Program-made: the position numbers and the translations under genes
Notes under the pieces: model-generated
What the model was told of the DNA's origin: nothing
Database searches by the model: none
The model's input: the letters and a program-made list of their open reading frames with translations, nothing else
From: an uncultured Lachnospiraceae bacterium
GTDB taxonomy: Bacteria; Bacillota; Clostridia; Lachnospirales; Lachnospiraceae
Assembly: GCA_910583605.1 (NCBI GenBank)
Contig: CAJTXN010000010.1
Coordinates: forward strand, 1 to 64,000
Direction: 5' to 3'
DNA length: 64,000 bases
Shown here: positions 50,860-58,619 of the stretch, piece after piece
How positions within the stretch are numbered: position 1 is the first letter of the stretch
How the letters are laid out: each line of letters begins with the position of its first letter

Positions 50860-51132
50860 ATGATTAGTGACAGGACGAAAGCCTATTATGATTTGAAAAA
50901 ACGAAATGATGTGCGAGAAAGTGCAAAGAGACTGCGCAGGCAGTTCCTCCGGTATAAGGATGCAGAAATCGTCTATAGCATTACGCACAAGAAACTGTTG
51001 GAGCTCGCTGGTAAAGCAGGAGCCATATATCGAATGGATGGAACTGTTCTGATTAACCGGGATATTTTTGATGAATATCTGGAACAGTTTCATGAGCCGA
51101 GTACCTTGGCTTCACAGGAGGATAAAGAATGA
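50860..51132 (+). CDS. DUF6462 family protein
   Basis: A 90-residue protein with a helix-turn-helix/excisionase-like fold: FLRYKDAEIVYSITHKKLLE then LAGKAGAIYRMDGTVLINRD and FDEYLEQF. DUF6462 proteins are found at the start of such elements in Lachnospiraceae and may be regulators or excision factors. ATGGAGG precedes the ATG. Its stop overlaps the next start. Confidence 0.68.
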   Translation: MISDRTKAYYDLKKRNDVRESAKRLRRQFLRYKDAEIVYSITHKKLLELAGKAGAIYRMDGTVLINRDIFDEYLEQFHEPSTLASQEDKE

Positions 51133-51614
51133 GCGGGAATCTATGGATGTTTTCGGATATGTTGGACGATGAAGATGCGAAGATGATACAGCATGAATTT
51201 GTCACCTATTATGAGGGCGCTGATTATTACGGACTGGGTCTGAAAGTCTTTACAAGGTTGGCCCATGAAGCAGGTGCGGTGTATAAGATTGGAAAGCGGG
51301 TCTTAATACGGCGAGATATTTTTGAAGAGTATCTCAGGATATTGCGACGCAAAGAGGATACATCCGAGATGGATGAAAACATGAAAAGTGAGGATAATGA
51401 TATGAGACAAGGAGCATTAACATTAGATGCCCAGACTGGGCGAATGGATATCCGATTTGATCTGGAGAATTATTACGGAGGTCTCCACTGCGGAGAGTGT
51501 CTGGATATTCTTATCAATGGAGATTGGGTACCGACCAGAATTGAAATGGGAGACGGTTGGTATCTGACTGGGATCAAGACGGACAATCTTGAAGGTCTGA
51601 TTGTAAGAATTTAA
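51129..51614 (+). CDS. DUF6462-DUF5348 fusion protein
   Basis: A 161-residue protein. Residues 1-80 look like a second DUF6462 copy (VFTRLAHEAGAVYKIGKRVL and IRRDIFEEYLRILRR), and residues 92-161 match DUF5348 (RQGALTLDAQTGRMDIRFDL then YYGGLHCGECLDILINGDWV). The two are usually separate genes; here the reading frame is continuous, although GTGAGG before an internal ATG at 51402 could also give the DUF5348 part alone. Confidence 0.6.
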   Translation: MSGNLWMFSDMLDDEDAKMIQHEFVTYYEGADYYGLGLKVFTRLAHEAGAVYKIGKRVLIRRDIFEEYLRILRRKEDTSEMDENMKSEDNDMRQGALTLDAQTGRMDIRFDLENYYGGLHCGECLDILINGDWVPTRIEMGDGWYLTGIKTDNLEGLIVRI

Positions 51615-51629
51615 TAGTAACTTATCGCC

Positions 51630-51664
51630 GGGCGGTTTCTATTTACAGGAGCCGCCCTTTTTTT
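51630..51664 (+). terminator. Terminator after the DUF5348 gene
   Basis: GGGCGGTTTC (51630-51639) pairs with GGAGCCGCCC (51648-51657) with two G-U pairs, followed by seven T. Confidence 0.75.
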
Positions 51665-51695
51665 ATGCCCATTTTCAAAAGAGGAGGTGTTCCGA

Positions 51696-52769
51696 GTGAA
51701 GTGTCTGATGAAATATCAGTGGGTAAAGCTGCCCAGAAATCGTCTGCCTGAGGGCAAGGGGGTAATGGGCGCATGGGCGCGTCTGGCATCCCGTGCGGCA
51801 TTCCGCAAGGGACAAGCCCTCTACTGTGGGCATATAAACGCTGTAAGCCCCGGAATGTGGTCAGGAGGTGTCGTAGGGTTAAAGAGCGTCCTCGGCTTAA
51901 AAAGCCGTCAGAAGGCTCTGGAAGTGCTTCAGACGCTGGCTGACCTAGGTTATGTGCAGTATACGCTTGACTCTAAAACGAAAAAACTGACATATCAAAT
52001 TACAGATTGGGTAGTGAAATGTTCCGGAGAGGAATGTATGCAGGGCGCTGTTTATGCCACAGAAGGCTATGGTTTTCTATGCCTTCCGCGTAATATCACA
52101 GAACGTCTTGCGGAGAAGCGATATATCTTTGAGGAATCGGACGCATGGATGGATCTCTGGTGCCATTCCGTATGGGAAGACCCGAACAATGCGTTTTCTT
52201 TTATGGCTCCAACTGTCCAGTATGGGAAGTACGGGGCTTTACTCACATTGGAAACCTTGGGACAGCGCTGGGGCTGGGAAAAGACAAAGGTATGGAGGTT
52301 TATGAAAAAGCATGGGGATGTCTTTGCCCTATACCGCCTTCCAGGCTCTTATGGCTGTCTCATTTTTAATAAACTGTATCCGGCAGGATCAGAGGTTTCA
52401 GTTCCAAGCCAGGAGGAAGTTATGTGTATTCTTGGCAAAATACGCATTTGTGGTGCAAATACGCAGAAGTCAGGTTCAGACCATGAGCATATGAATAAGC
52501 TCATCACATGGTATAGCCGCAGACTGACTGGAAGTAACCTGTCAGATGCAGCCATACAGGATGCTGAAAATCGCGTTGCATTTTCAGACCCTATAATACG
52601 CGCGTATCTTTCTCCGTGTAGGAATTGTAAGAATTGTGGATATGACTGCCAAGGTAAAGGTTATATGACACAGGCAGTGATTGAAACGAGTAAAATCCGC
52701 GGGCCATGTGAGCCGGTGGATATCACAAAAATAGCAAAGGAGTGTTTTACATATGAGCAAGCAGGATGA
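51696..52769 (+). CDS. Element protein of unknown function with a C-terminal cysteine cluster
   Basis: A 357-residue protein starting MKCLMKYQWVKLPRNRLPEG. The first 90 residues have a winged-helix look (SVLGLKSRQKALEVLQTLAD then LGYVQYTLDSKTKKLTYQIT), and the C-terminus has CRNCKNCGYDCQGKG, a likely zinc site. The start is GTG 51696 with GAGGAGGTG seven bases upstream; ATG 51708 is an alternative. It is conserved in related elements, and a role in replication or regulation is only a guess. Confidence 0.6.
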   Translation: MKCLMKYQWVKLPRNRLPEGKGVMGAWARLASRAAFRKGQALYCGHINAVSPGMWSGGVVGLKSVLGLKSRQKALEVLQTLADLGYVQYTLDSKTKKLTYQITDWVVKCSGEECMQGAVYATEGYGFLCLPRNITERLAEKRYIFEESDAWMDLWCHSVWEDPNNAFSFMAPTVQYGKYGALLTLETLGQRWGWEKTKVWRFMKKHGDVFALYRLPGSYGCLIFNKLYPAGSEVSVPSQEEVMCILGKIRICGANTQKSGSDHEHMNKLITWYSRRLTGSNLSDAAIQDAENRVAFSDPIIRAYLSPCRNCKNCGYDCQGKGYMTQAVIETSKIRGPCEPVDITKIAKECFTYEQAG

Positions 52770-53385
52770 AAAAAAGCTGTATGAACAGCAGGAAAACAGG
52801 ATATTGGCGCAGTCAGACGCATTTATTTCCCTTCTTACAAAGCGAGGGATTCTTGGAGATCAAAAAATTGATGATGAAAAGGTGCGTGCTGCCCAGAAGG
52901 AGAAAAAGCGGAATGCTTATCACAATACCCAGATGCTTCTCAAGAATTACCGGAAGATGGTTTGGGTGTTCAGCTGTTACCCGGAGGAGATTTTGCAGGA
53001 ACTGGAGACTCCGTTTGAGAACTTTGACCGAATGGTGGACAGGCTGGATCTGGAGATGGCCATTGGGAATAAAAGGATGGAGAGCCGTCTGGAAGCTGCG
53101 GCAAGGTCGAGACTGTTGCTGGATCGGTTTAACGAGGCAATGGCGGTTCTCCGCAAGGAGCCGACACGGGGTGAGAAGCTGTATCAGCTGATCTATACGG
53201 CCTATCTGGCGCCGGAAAAGCTGAAGTTGGAGGAGATACTGTTCCGATTGGACCTGTCACAGAGGCATTATTACAGGCTTCGTGAGCAGGCAATTTCTAT
53301 TCTTTCCATTCGTCTGTGGTCGGCGCCCAGTGAAGATGTGGATGTATGGCTGGAGCTGCTGACGCTCTTTGAACATTTGGAATGA
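52753..53385 (+). CDS. ArpU-like or sigma-like regulatory protein
   Basis: A 210-residue helical protein. The last third contains LEEILFRLDLSQRHYYRLRE and QAISILSIRLWSA, a pattern found in phage ArpU-type late regulators and in region-4-like helix-turn-helix. The rest is coiled and charged. It overlaps the preceding gene by 17 bases and precedes the Maff2 operon promoter, so control of the transfer operon is plausible. Confidence 0.55.
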   Translation: MSKQDEKKLYEQQENRILAQSDAFISLLTKRGILGDQKIDDEKVRAAQKEKKRNAYHNTQMLLKNYRKMVWVFSCYPEEILQELETPFENFDRMVDRLDLEMAIGNKRMESRLEAAARSRLLLDRFNEAMAVLRKEPTRGEKLYQLIYTAYLAPEKLKLEEILFRLDLSQRHYYRLREQAISILSIRLWSAPSEDVDVWLELLTLFEHLE

Positions 53386-53433
53386 CAATTTCAGGGTAAA
53401 CAAATTGGCACAAAAATGGCATATGTTCCGCCG

Positions 53434-53462
53434 ATGACAGGGGAATAAAGCCGTGCTATACT
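53434..53462 (+). promoter_or_regulatory. Promoter of the transfer operon leader
   Basis: ATGACA at 53434-53439 and TATACT at 53457-53462, spacing 17. It starts transcription near 53469, about 30 bases before a terminator-like hairpin. Confidence 0.6.
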
Positions 53463-53540
53463 TGTATCATCCCAAACTGGGATTGGGCAAACAAAGATGC
53501 CGTTTCTGAAGCTGAAATGCTTTTAGAAGCGGCATTTTTT
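53463..53540 (+). ncRNA. Leader RNA with a terminator ahead of Maff2
   Basis: Between the promoter (53434-53462) and the Maff2 start lies a hairpin, ATGCCGTTTCT (53497-53507) with AGAAGCGGCAT (53525-53535), one G-U pair, with an inner AAGC-GCTT stem and then TTTTT. The upstream CCCAAACTGGGATTGGG could form an alternative pairing. This looks like an attenuator or a small RNA for the transfer operon. Confidence 0.5.
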
Positions 53541-53572
53541 ATTGCCTAAAATCAAAGAAGGAGGTACTCGGC

Positions 53573-53932
53573 ATGGTTAAACAAATCAAAAGAGGCGGAG
53601 GGCGCATGAAGACCGCCTACTGGTCACTGGTTGGTATGGCGTCTGCAATGCTGATTTCGCTGCAGCCTGTCATGGCGGACACAATCTGGAACCGCTTTTC
53701 GACGATCATGAAGGATGTGTACGGCCAGCTGGTGGGAATCAGCACCATTGTGGCGGTAACGGCGGCGGCCATTGCGCTGATTGTCAGGATGATTTCCAGA
53801 AACCAGCGTGCAGTCGATGAGGCAACGAGCTGGCTCAAACGAATTGTAGTGACGTGGATTGTCCTCAATTCCCTGGGTTTTGTTGTTGCTTATCTGCAAC
53901 CCCTCATTGCCGGCGGCAATTACACAGGATAA
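53573..53932 (+). CDS. Maff2 family mobile element protein
   Basis: A 119-residue protein with an N-terminal signal-like segment (TAYWSLVGMASAMLISLQPV then MADTIW) and two membrane helices (LVGISTIVAVTAAAIALIVR and RIVVTWIVLNSLGFVVAYLQ), the layout of a pilin-like or TrbC/VirB2-like subunit. Maff2 proteins sit at the start of transfer operons in Clostridial elements. AAGGAGGT precedes the ATG. Confidence 0.75.
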   Translation: MVKQIKRGGGRMKTAYWSLVGMASAMLISLQPVMADTIWNRFSTIMKDVYGQLVGISTIVAVTAAAIALIVRMISRNQRAVDEATSWLKRIVVTWIVLNSLGFVVAYLQPLIAGGNYTG

Positions 53933-53969
53933 CCAAAAAAGAGAAAGCAGATGGAGGAGGTGATAATAG

Positions 53970-56060
53970 ATGCTTGATTGGATTTTTGAAGGAATCGTGA
54001 CGTGGATCAGTAGCATTGTTTCACAGATGATGGATGCGGTATCTGGTTTGTTCCTTCAAGCTTTGGGAACGGATATGACAGCGATGGAAGAATACTTTCC
54101 ATTCGTGTCTAAGGCATTTACGGTCATGCAGTACACAGCATGGGCGATTCTGTTCCTTGTAACGGTATGGCAGCTTTTCCGTGTCTTTGGAGGACCAATC
54201 ACAGAGGCAGAAAATCCGTGGGTGCTTTTGGCAAGAGGTTCAATCTTTGCTTTATTGATTGGCTATGCAAAGCCGATTTTCATGATTGTGCTGGATATCG
54301 CCCGTGCGCCATATACGGCTTTGATGGAGATTACCATGTCGGCAGAGGATTTTACCTTTGCAGGTGTGGAACAGGCGCTGTCCAATGGTTTGACCACGAT
54401 TGTAGCTATCGTATCGGTGGTAGGGCTGCTGCTTCTCATCATTTTAGAGATTGCCCTTGGGTGGAATTATTTTAAGCTGTTACTGGAAACCGTTGAACGC
54501 TATATTGTGGTTGGCGTACTCTGTTACACCTCCCCTCTGGCTTTTTCTATGGGTGCTTCCAAAACAACGGCGCCGGTTTTCAAAAGCTGGTGTCGTATGG
54601 TGGGCTCACAGCTTTTGTTGCTGGTGATGAATGTATGGTTCCTCAGGGGCTTTAACAGCTCCATGGGACAGTATATCGGAAATGGCGGTGCGCTCTCCAC
54701 AGGTCAGGGCAGTATTTTTCTCTGGCTGTTCTGTGCGCTGGCATTTTTGAAGACGGCGCAGAAGTTTGACAGCTACCTGGCGGCCATGGGGCTGAATGTT
54801 GCCCAGACCGGTTCCAGCATGGGTATGGAGCTTTTGATGGCAGCGCGGGTGATCAGCGGCGTGGGAGGCGGTGTGAAAAATGCAGGCAGTATGTTCCATA
54901 GTGCAAGCACTGCAACCGGAACGGGTGCAGCCGCAAGCGGATTTGCTTCCGGGTTCGCATCACGCTTCAAGCCAAATTCTTTTGTCCGTGACGCAGTTGT
55001 GGATGGCGGAAGCCGTATGGGTGTCGGTGGCAGCATCGGTTTTGTCGGTCGTGCCTTTGGCGGCATGGCGGCACGTAATGGCGCTACTCTTACAGGAGAC
55101 TCCATTTCTTCTGTAGCTTCAAGAAATCCTGGTGTTTCCGGGACAATTGCCGGGGACATTGCAGACCGCAGCCTTGCGGGCTATATGCCCCAGCTGCAGG
55201 GCCACCAACTGAAAGACACCCAGATTACAGGAGGTCAGATCAGTACAACTTCAATTGGTGCAGATGGAAAGAGCACAGCGCTTGAAATGTATAACGCATC
55301 ACAGTTTGAGAAACCAGATGCACCACATTCCGTGGTTACAGCTTCTGATGGAAGCCAGTGGTACCAGATGGCAAGCGGAGCCGGGGCAGGTGCATTTTAT
55401 GATGCGCCGGCATTTATGGGAAGCCCGTCAGAAGCGGCGCCGGTTGCGGCGGCTTTCCCCGATGCTTCCGAGGGAACAACCCTCAGGACGGTTGGCGATG
55501 GCGTGATCGAGGCAAGCTCCGAGTCTGGCAATACCATGTGGTACAACAGTGCCTACTATGATGAGCCGGATGCGCCGCATACGATTATGCAGTCGGCAAA
55601 CGGTGTAGACTGGTATGCGATGCAGCAGCACGCAGAAACACCTGCCTTTGAGCAGGGCGAGGCAGCTTTTGCCTATAACCAGGCGCAGTTCCAGCAGTTT
55701 ATGCCGGGATATGAACAGCAGGTATCCTCTGTGGATGGATCCGGGCGTAAGGATGGTCATTTTGAGGTCCGCCATGAAAATGGATCCGGAACCATGTTCT
55801 ACGATACATCCCAGTATGCGGCTCCCCGTGGGGATTATCAGGTGTTTGAAGATGCCCGCGGAGGCCAGTGGTATGCGATTCGCGGCGAAGCCGCCGTGGA
55901 ACGCAAGCCGGTATACCAGGATGGCAAACCGGTTTATGACGGTGACAGTGTACGGACAGTCTCTGTGGAAACTGTTCGGTATAAGAATACGCCATCACGC
56001 TTTGGAGAGCCAAAACCCCGCAACCATGGGGAGATGAAACCGCCGAGGCGGAAACGGTAA
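53970..56060 (+). CDS. TrbL/VirB6-like conjugal transfer membrane protein with C-terminal repeats
   Basis: A 696-residue protein. The first 330 residues have six or more membrane helices, as in TrbL/VirB6 proteins of the mating channel. A glycine- and serine-rich region (about 300-400) follows. The C-terminal third holds three degenerate copies of an 83-86 residue unit, with YNASQFEKPDAPHS (about 440), YNSAYYDEPDAPHT (about 523) and YDTSQYAAPRGDYQ (about 609), each followed by a W-Y-x-M/I. GGAGGTG precedes the ATG. Confidence 0.72.
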   Translation: MLDWIFEGIVTWISSIVSQMMDAVSGLFLQALGTDMTAMEEYFPFVSKAFTVMQYTAWAILFLVTVWQLFRVFGGPITEAENPWVLLARGSIFALLIGYAKPIFMIVLDIARAPYTALMEITMSAEDFTFAGVEQALSNGLTTIVAIVSVVGLLLLIILEIALGWNYFKLLLETVERYIVVGVLCYTSPLAFSMGASKTTAPVFKSWCRMVGSQLLLLVMNVWFLRGFNSSMGQYIGNGGALSTGQGSIFLWLFCALAFLKTAQKFDSYLAAMGLNVAQTGSSMGMELLMAARVISGVGGGVKNAGSMFHSASTATGTGAAASGFASGFASRFKPNSFVRDAVVDGGSRMGVGGSIGFVGRAFGGMAARNGATLTGDSISSVASRNPGVSGTIAGDIADRSLAGYMPQLQGHQLKDTQITGGQISTTSIGADGKSTALEMYNASQFEKPDAPHSVVTASDGSQWYQMASGAGAGAFYDAPAFMGSPSEAAPVAAAFPDASEGTTLRTVGDGVIEASSESGNTMWYNSAYYDEPDAPHTIMQSANGVDWYAMQQHAETPAFEQGEAAFAYNQAQFQQFMPGYEQQVSSVDGSGRKDGHFEVRHENGSGTMFYDTSQYAAPRGDYQVFEDARGGQWYAIRGEAAVERKPVYQDGKPVYDGDSVRTVSVETVRYKNTPSRFGEPKPRNHGEMKPPRRKR

Positions 56061-56072
56061 AATAAGTGCAGG

Positions 56073-56107
56073 CAGCCGAATCAGAGAGATGCTGGTTCGG
56101 CTGTTTT
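56073..56107 (+). terminator. Terminator or processing hairpin between transfer genes
   Basis: CAGCCGAATCAG (56073-56084) with CTGGTTCGGCTG (56092-56103), 12 bp with one G-U pair, then TTTT. As it lies inside the transfer operon it may partly terminate. Confidence 0.65.
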
Positions 56108-56168
56108 GCATATTTCATGTTGAAATTACGCTGCTTTTGCAGCAGCTTGATATAAGGAGGTGGACCCA

Positions 56169-58190
56169 ATGGCTGAGCCAGAAAAACAGCAAATCGGTGA
56201 TGGCTCTGATAATTATGGACAGGCAGCCGGGCAAATGGCAAAAGCGGCAAAGCAGGCAGGCCAGGAAGCAGCAAAGCAAACGGCAGCAAAAGGTGCGGAG
56301 GCTACGGCTAATGCGGCCGCCGCTACAGTAAAGGCCAGTGTGGAGGGTGGAAAGGCCGCCGCAGAAATCGCTGCCGGCACTGCCGCAGGTGGTCCATGGG
56401 GCGCTATCCTGTCTGCGGCATGGGCAATGCGCCATACTCTTTTTAAAATACTGGTATGTATCTGTCTGTTTCTGTTGTTCCTGATTACCATGATTGTTTC
56501 CCTGCCGACGATTGTATCAAACAGTATTTTCGGACTGGATGGTACAAAGCCGACAGAAGGAGCAACCCTGATGTCAGCCTATACGGAGATGTCAGGTGCC
56601 GTGTCTGGTGTGGTAGATGAAGGATATAACCAATCGCTTTCTCATGTGGATCAGCTGATTACAAACGGTGGATATGATTATGATCTTTCGATGGATGCAC
56701 TTATCAATTACGCACAGAGTTCCGCCGGATATGATGTCTGTTATATACTGGCAGCTTATTCAGCGTCCATGCAACAGCAAAATACAGGCAAGGATGAAAT
56801 GGTATCAAAGCTTAGAGGCTGTGCCGGGGAGATGTTCCCCGTTACATCAGAAGAAAAGGAAAAAGAGATCATCATTCCTGTTTCCTATTATACATATAAG
56901 CCGATAACACTTACCGTAGTTACGAATAAGGTGCAGACCGGGACGATTAACGGTACGCCCCAATATCGGTATGATACGGCATCAAAGACCTACTATCTTC
57001 CGGATGAGGCGCATAGCAGCGATACGGCTGTCACGGTGGATGCCTATAAAGAGGTGGCGGTGGATATTCCCGTTTATTCCGGTGGGAAGATTACGGGAAC
57101 AACCACGGCAAACTATTATGTGGCTAACGGGCAGGAAACACTGACCCCAGGTACAGAGATCATCAAATATCTGGAGTGTACCATTCATCCATTTGATAAT
57201 ACAGTGGTTGCCAAAGCGTTTGGCATTGACCTAAATGCAAAATACGATCAGTTTAATCTTACTTATGGCGAAGTAATCCAGAACATGGCGAATGCGTTAA
57301 AACGGACGTTGTATGGTTCTGTGAGCGGCGGACAGGCGGTTCCCCTGACGGACGCCGAGCTGATTGCTTTTGTGAACCGGCAGAACTGTAGTGCGACAAG
57401 AAAGCATATCTTGAGCACCGCGCTGTCCCTTGTGGGCAAGGTTCCTTATTTCTGGGGTGGTAAGTCAGCACCCGGGTGGAACGATGAATGGAATACGCCA
57501 AGACTGGTAACAGCTGCAGGATCTTCTACGACAGGCACGATACGCCCTTATGGGCTGGACTGTTCAGGCTTCAGTACATGGGTATTTAATACTGCTGTGG
57601 GTGTAGAAATTGGTGCAGGTTGTAACGGGCAATATCCAAATACCTATGGGATTTCTGCATCAGAGCTTTTGCCTGGTGATTTGGGATTTTTAGCAGATGA
57701 TGACGGATGGGGACATGTCCTTATTTTTGCCGGGTATGGGGAGAGCGGAGAACGAATGTGGGTGCATTCTTCTGGTGGACAGGGCGTTATTCTAAATACG
57801 CCAAGTTATGAAGGAAGCCTTTCCTACCGGCGTCTTAGCATTGTAGATTACGATGCACCGGTATTGGGTGAGATTTCAGGAACACCCATTTCTACTTTAG
57901 AAGTGGATGTCACCCATTACTGTGCATGTGCAAAATGCTGCGGCAGTAATGCAGACGGAATTACCGCCAGCGGCAAACAGGCGGCCCGCGGCATGGTGGC
58001 AATGTCAAGCTATTATCCGTTTGGCACGCAGATTATGATAAACGGAACCATGTATACCGTAGAGGATCGCGGTGGTTCCGGCATTGAAAATGACATCCAC
58101 CGTGTGGATATTTTTGTGCCGGATCATAACGAAGCGCTGCGTTTGGGCAGATACAAGACAACAGCTACGATTTACAGAATAGGCAGGTGA
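56169..58190 (+). CDS. Conjugative NlpC/P60 and 3D-domain cell wall hydrolase
   Basis: A 673-residue protein. An Ala/Gln-rich cytoplasmic start (about 1-75) leads to a membrane helix (about 95-120). The NlpC/P60 cysteine protease-like domain has YGLDCSGFSTWVFN (Cys465) and GWGHVLIFAGYG with the His. A C-terminal 3D domain (DVTHYCACAKCCG and VEDRGGSG), as in lytic transglycosylase-like hydrolases, completes it. Such proteins cut the wall to let the mating channel through. The ATG follows AAGGAGG by eight bases. Confidence 0.82.
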   Translation: MAEPEKQQIGDGSDNYGQAAGQMAKAAKQAGQEAAKQTAAKGAEATANAAAATVKASVEGGKAAAEIAAGTAAGGPWGAILSAAWAMRHTLFKILVCICLFLLFLITMIVSLPTIVSNSIFGLDGTKPTEGATLMSAYTEMSGAVSGVVDEGYNQSLSHVDQLITNGGYDYDLSMDALINYAQSSAGYDVCYILAAYSASMQQQNTGKDEMVSKLRGCAGEMFPVTSEEKEKEIIIPVSYYTYKPITLTVVTNKVQTGTINGTPQYRYDTASKTYYLPDEAHSSDTAVTVDAYKEVAVDIPVYSGGKITGTTTANYYVANGQETLTPGTEIIKYLECTIHPFDNTVVAKAFGIDLNAKYDQFNLTYGEVIQNMANALKRTLYGSVSGGQAVPLTDAELIAFVNRQNCSATRKHILSTALSLVGKVPYFWGGKSAPGWNDEWNTPRLVTAAGSSTTGTIRPYGLDCSGFSTWVFNTAVGVEIGAGCNGQYPNTYGISASELLPGDLGFLADDDGWGHVLIFAGYGESGERMWVHSSGGQGVILNTPSYEGSLSYRRLSIVDYDAPVLGEISGTPISTLEVDVTHYCACAKCCGSNADGITASGKQAARGMVAMSSYYPFGTQIMINGTMYTVEDRGGSGIENDIHRVDIFVPDHNEALRLGRYKTTATIYRIGR

Positions 58191-58196
58191 GAAATT

Positions 58197-58619
58197 TTGG
58201 ATGAAAAGGAGTACAGCAATATTTATGCTATACCGGCGAACTATACAGATTCCGGCAAGATTTTTGGCGGAATGCTGGAGCCGAGGAATGCAGTAGAGAC
58301 AGGGATATTATTAGTCATTTTGGGATATCCGGAATTGATGTTGATTCCCATGTCCGGAACGATTCGCATCGTCGTTATGACGCTAACACTTTTACCTCTT
58401 GCTGTTCTTTCCATGATGGGTATTGACGGCGATTCGCTGTTTCAGTATATAGGACACATCATTCGGTATTTTGCAAGCAGGAGAAAATTACATTACAGAA
58501 GGGTGGGATATAGATATGACCCAAAGCAGCTCCGAAAAAAGAAAAAAGGCAGCTCGGCAAAGAAAAAAGGCAAAAAAACCGGAAAAGCTGGAGTTCGTTC
58601 AGGACTTCATTCCGGTTAA
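58197..58619 (+). CDS. PrgI/VirB3-like membrane protein
   Basis: A 140-residue protein with two or three membrane segments (about 30-60, 70-90) and the IPANYTDSGKIFGGMLEPRN sequence found in PrgI-like proteins of Gram-positive conjugation systems. The C-terminus is a Lys/Gly-rich tail. The start is TTG with AGGTGAG upstream. Its last 104 bases overlap the start of virB4 in another frame. Confidence 0.62.
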   Translation: MDEKEYSNIYAIPANYTDSGKIFGGMLEPRNAVETGILLVILGYPELMLIPMSGTIRIVVMTLTLLPLAVLSMMGIDGDSLFQYIGHIIRYFASRRKLHYRRVGYRYDPKQLRKKKKGSSAKKKGKKTGKAGVRSGLHSG

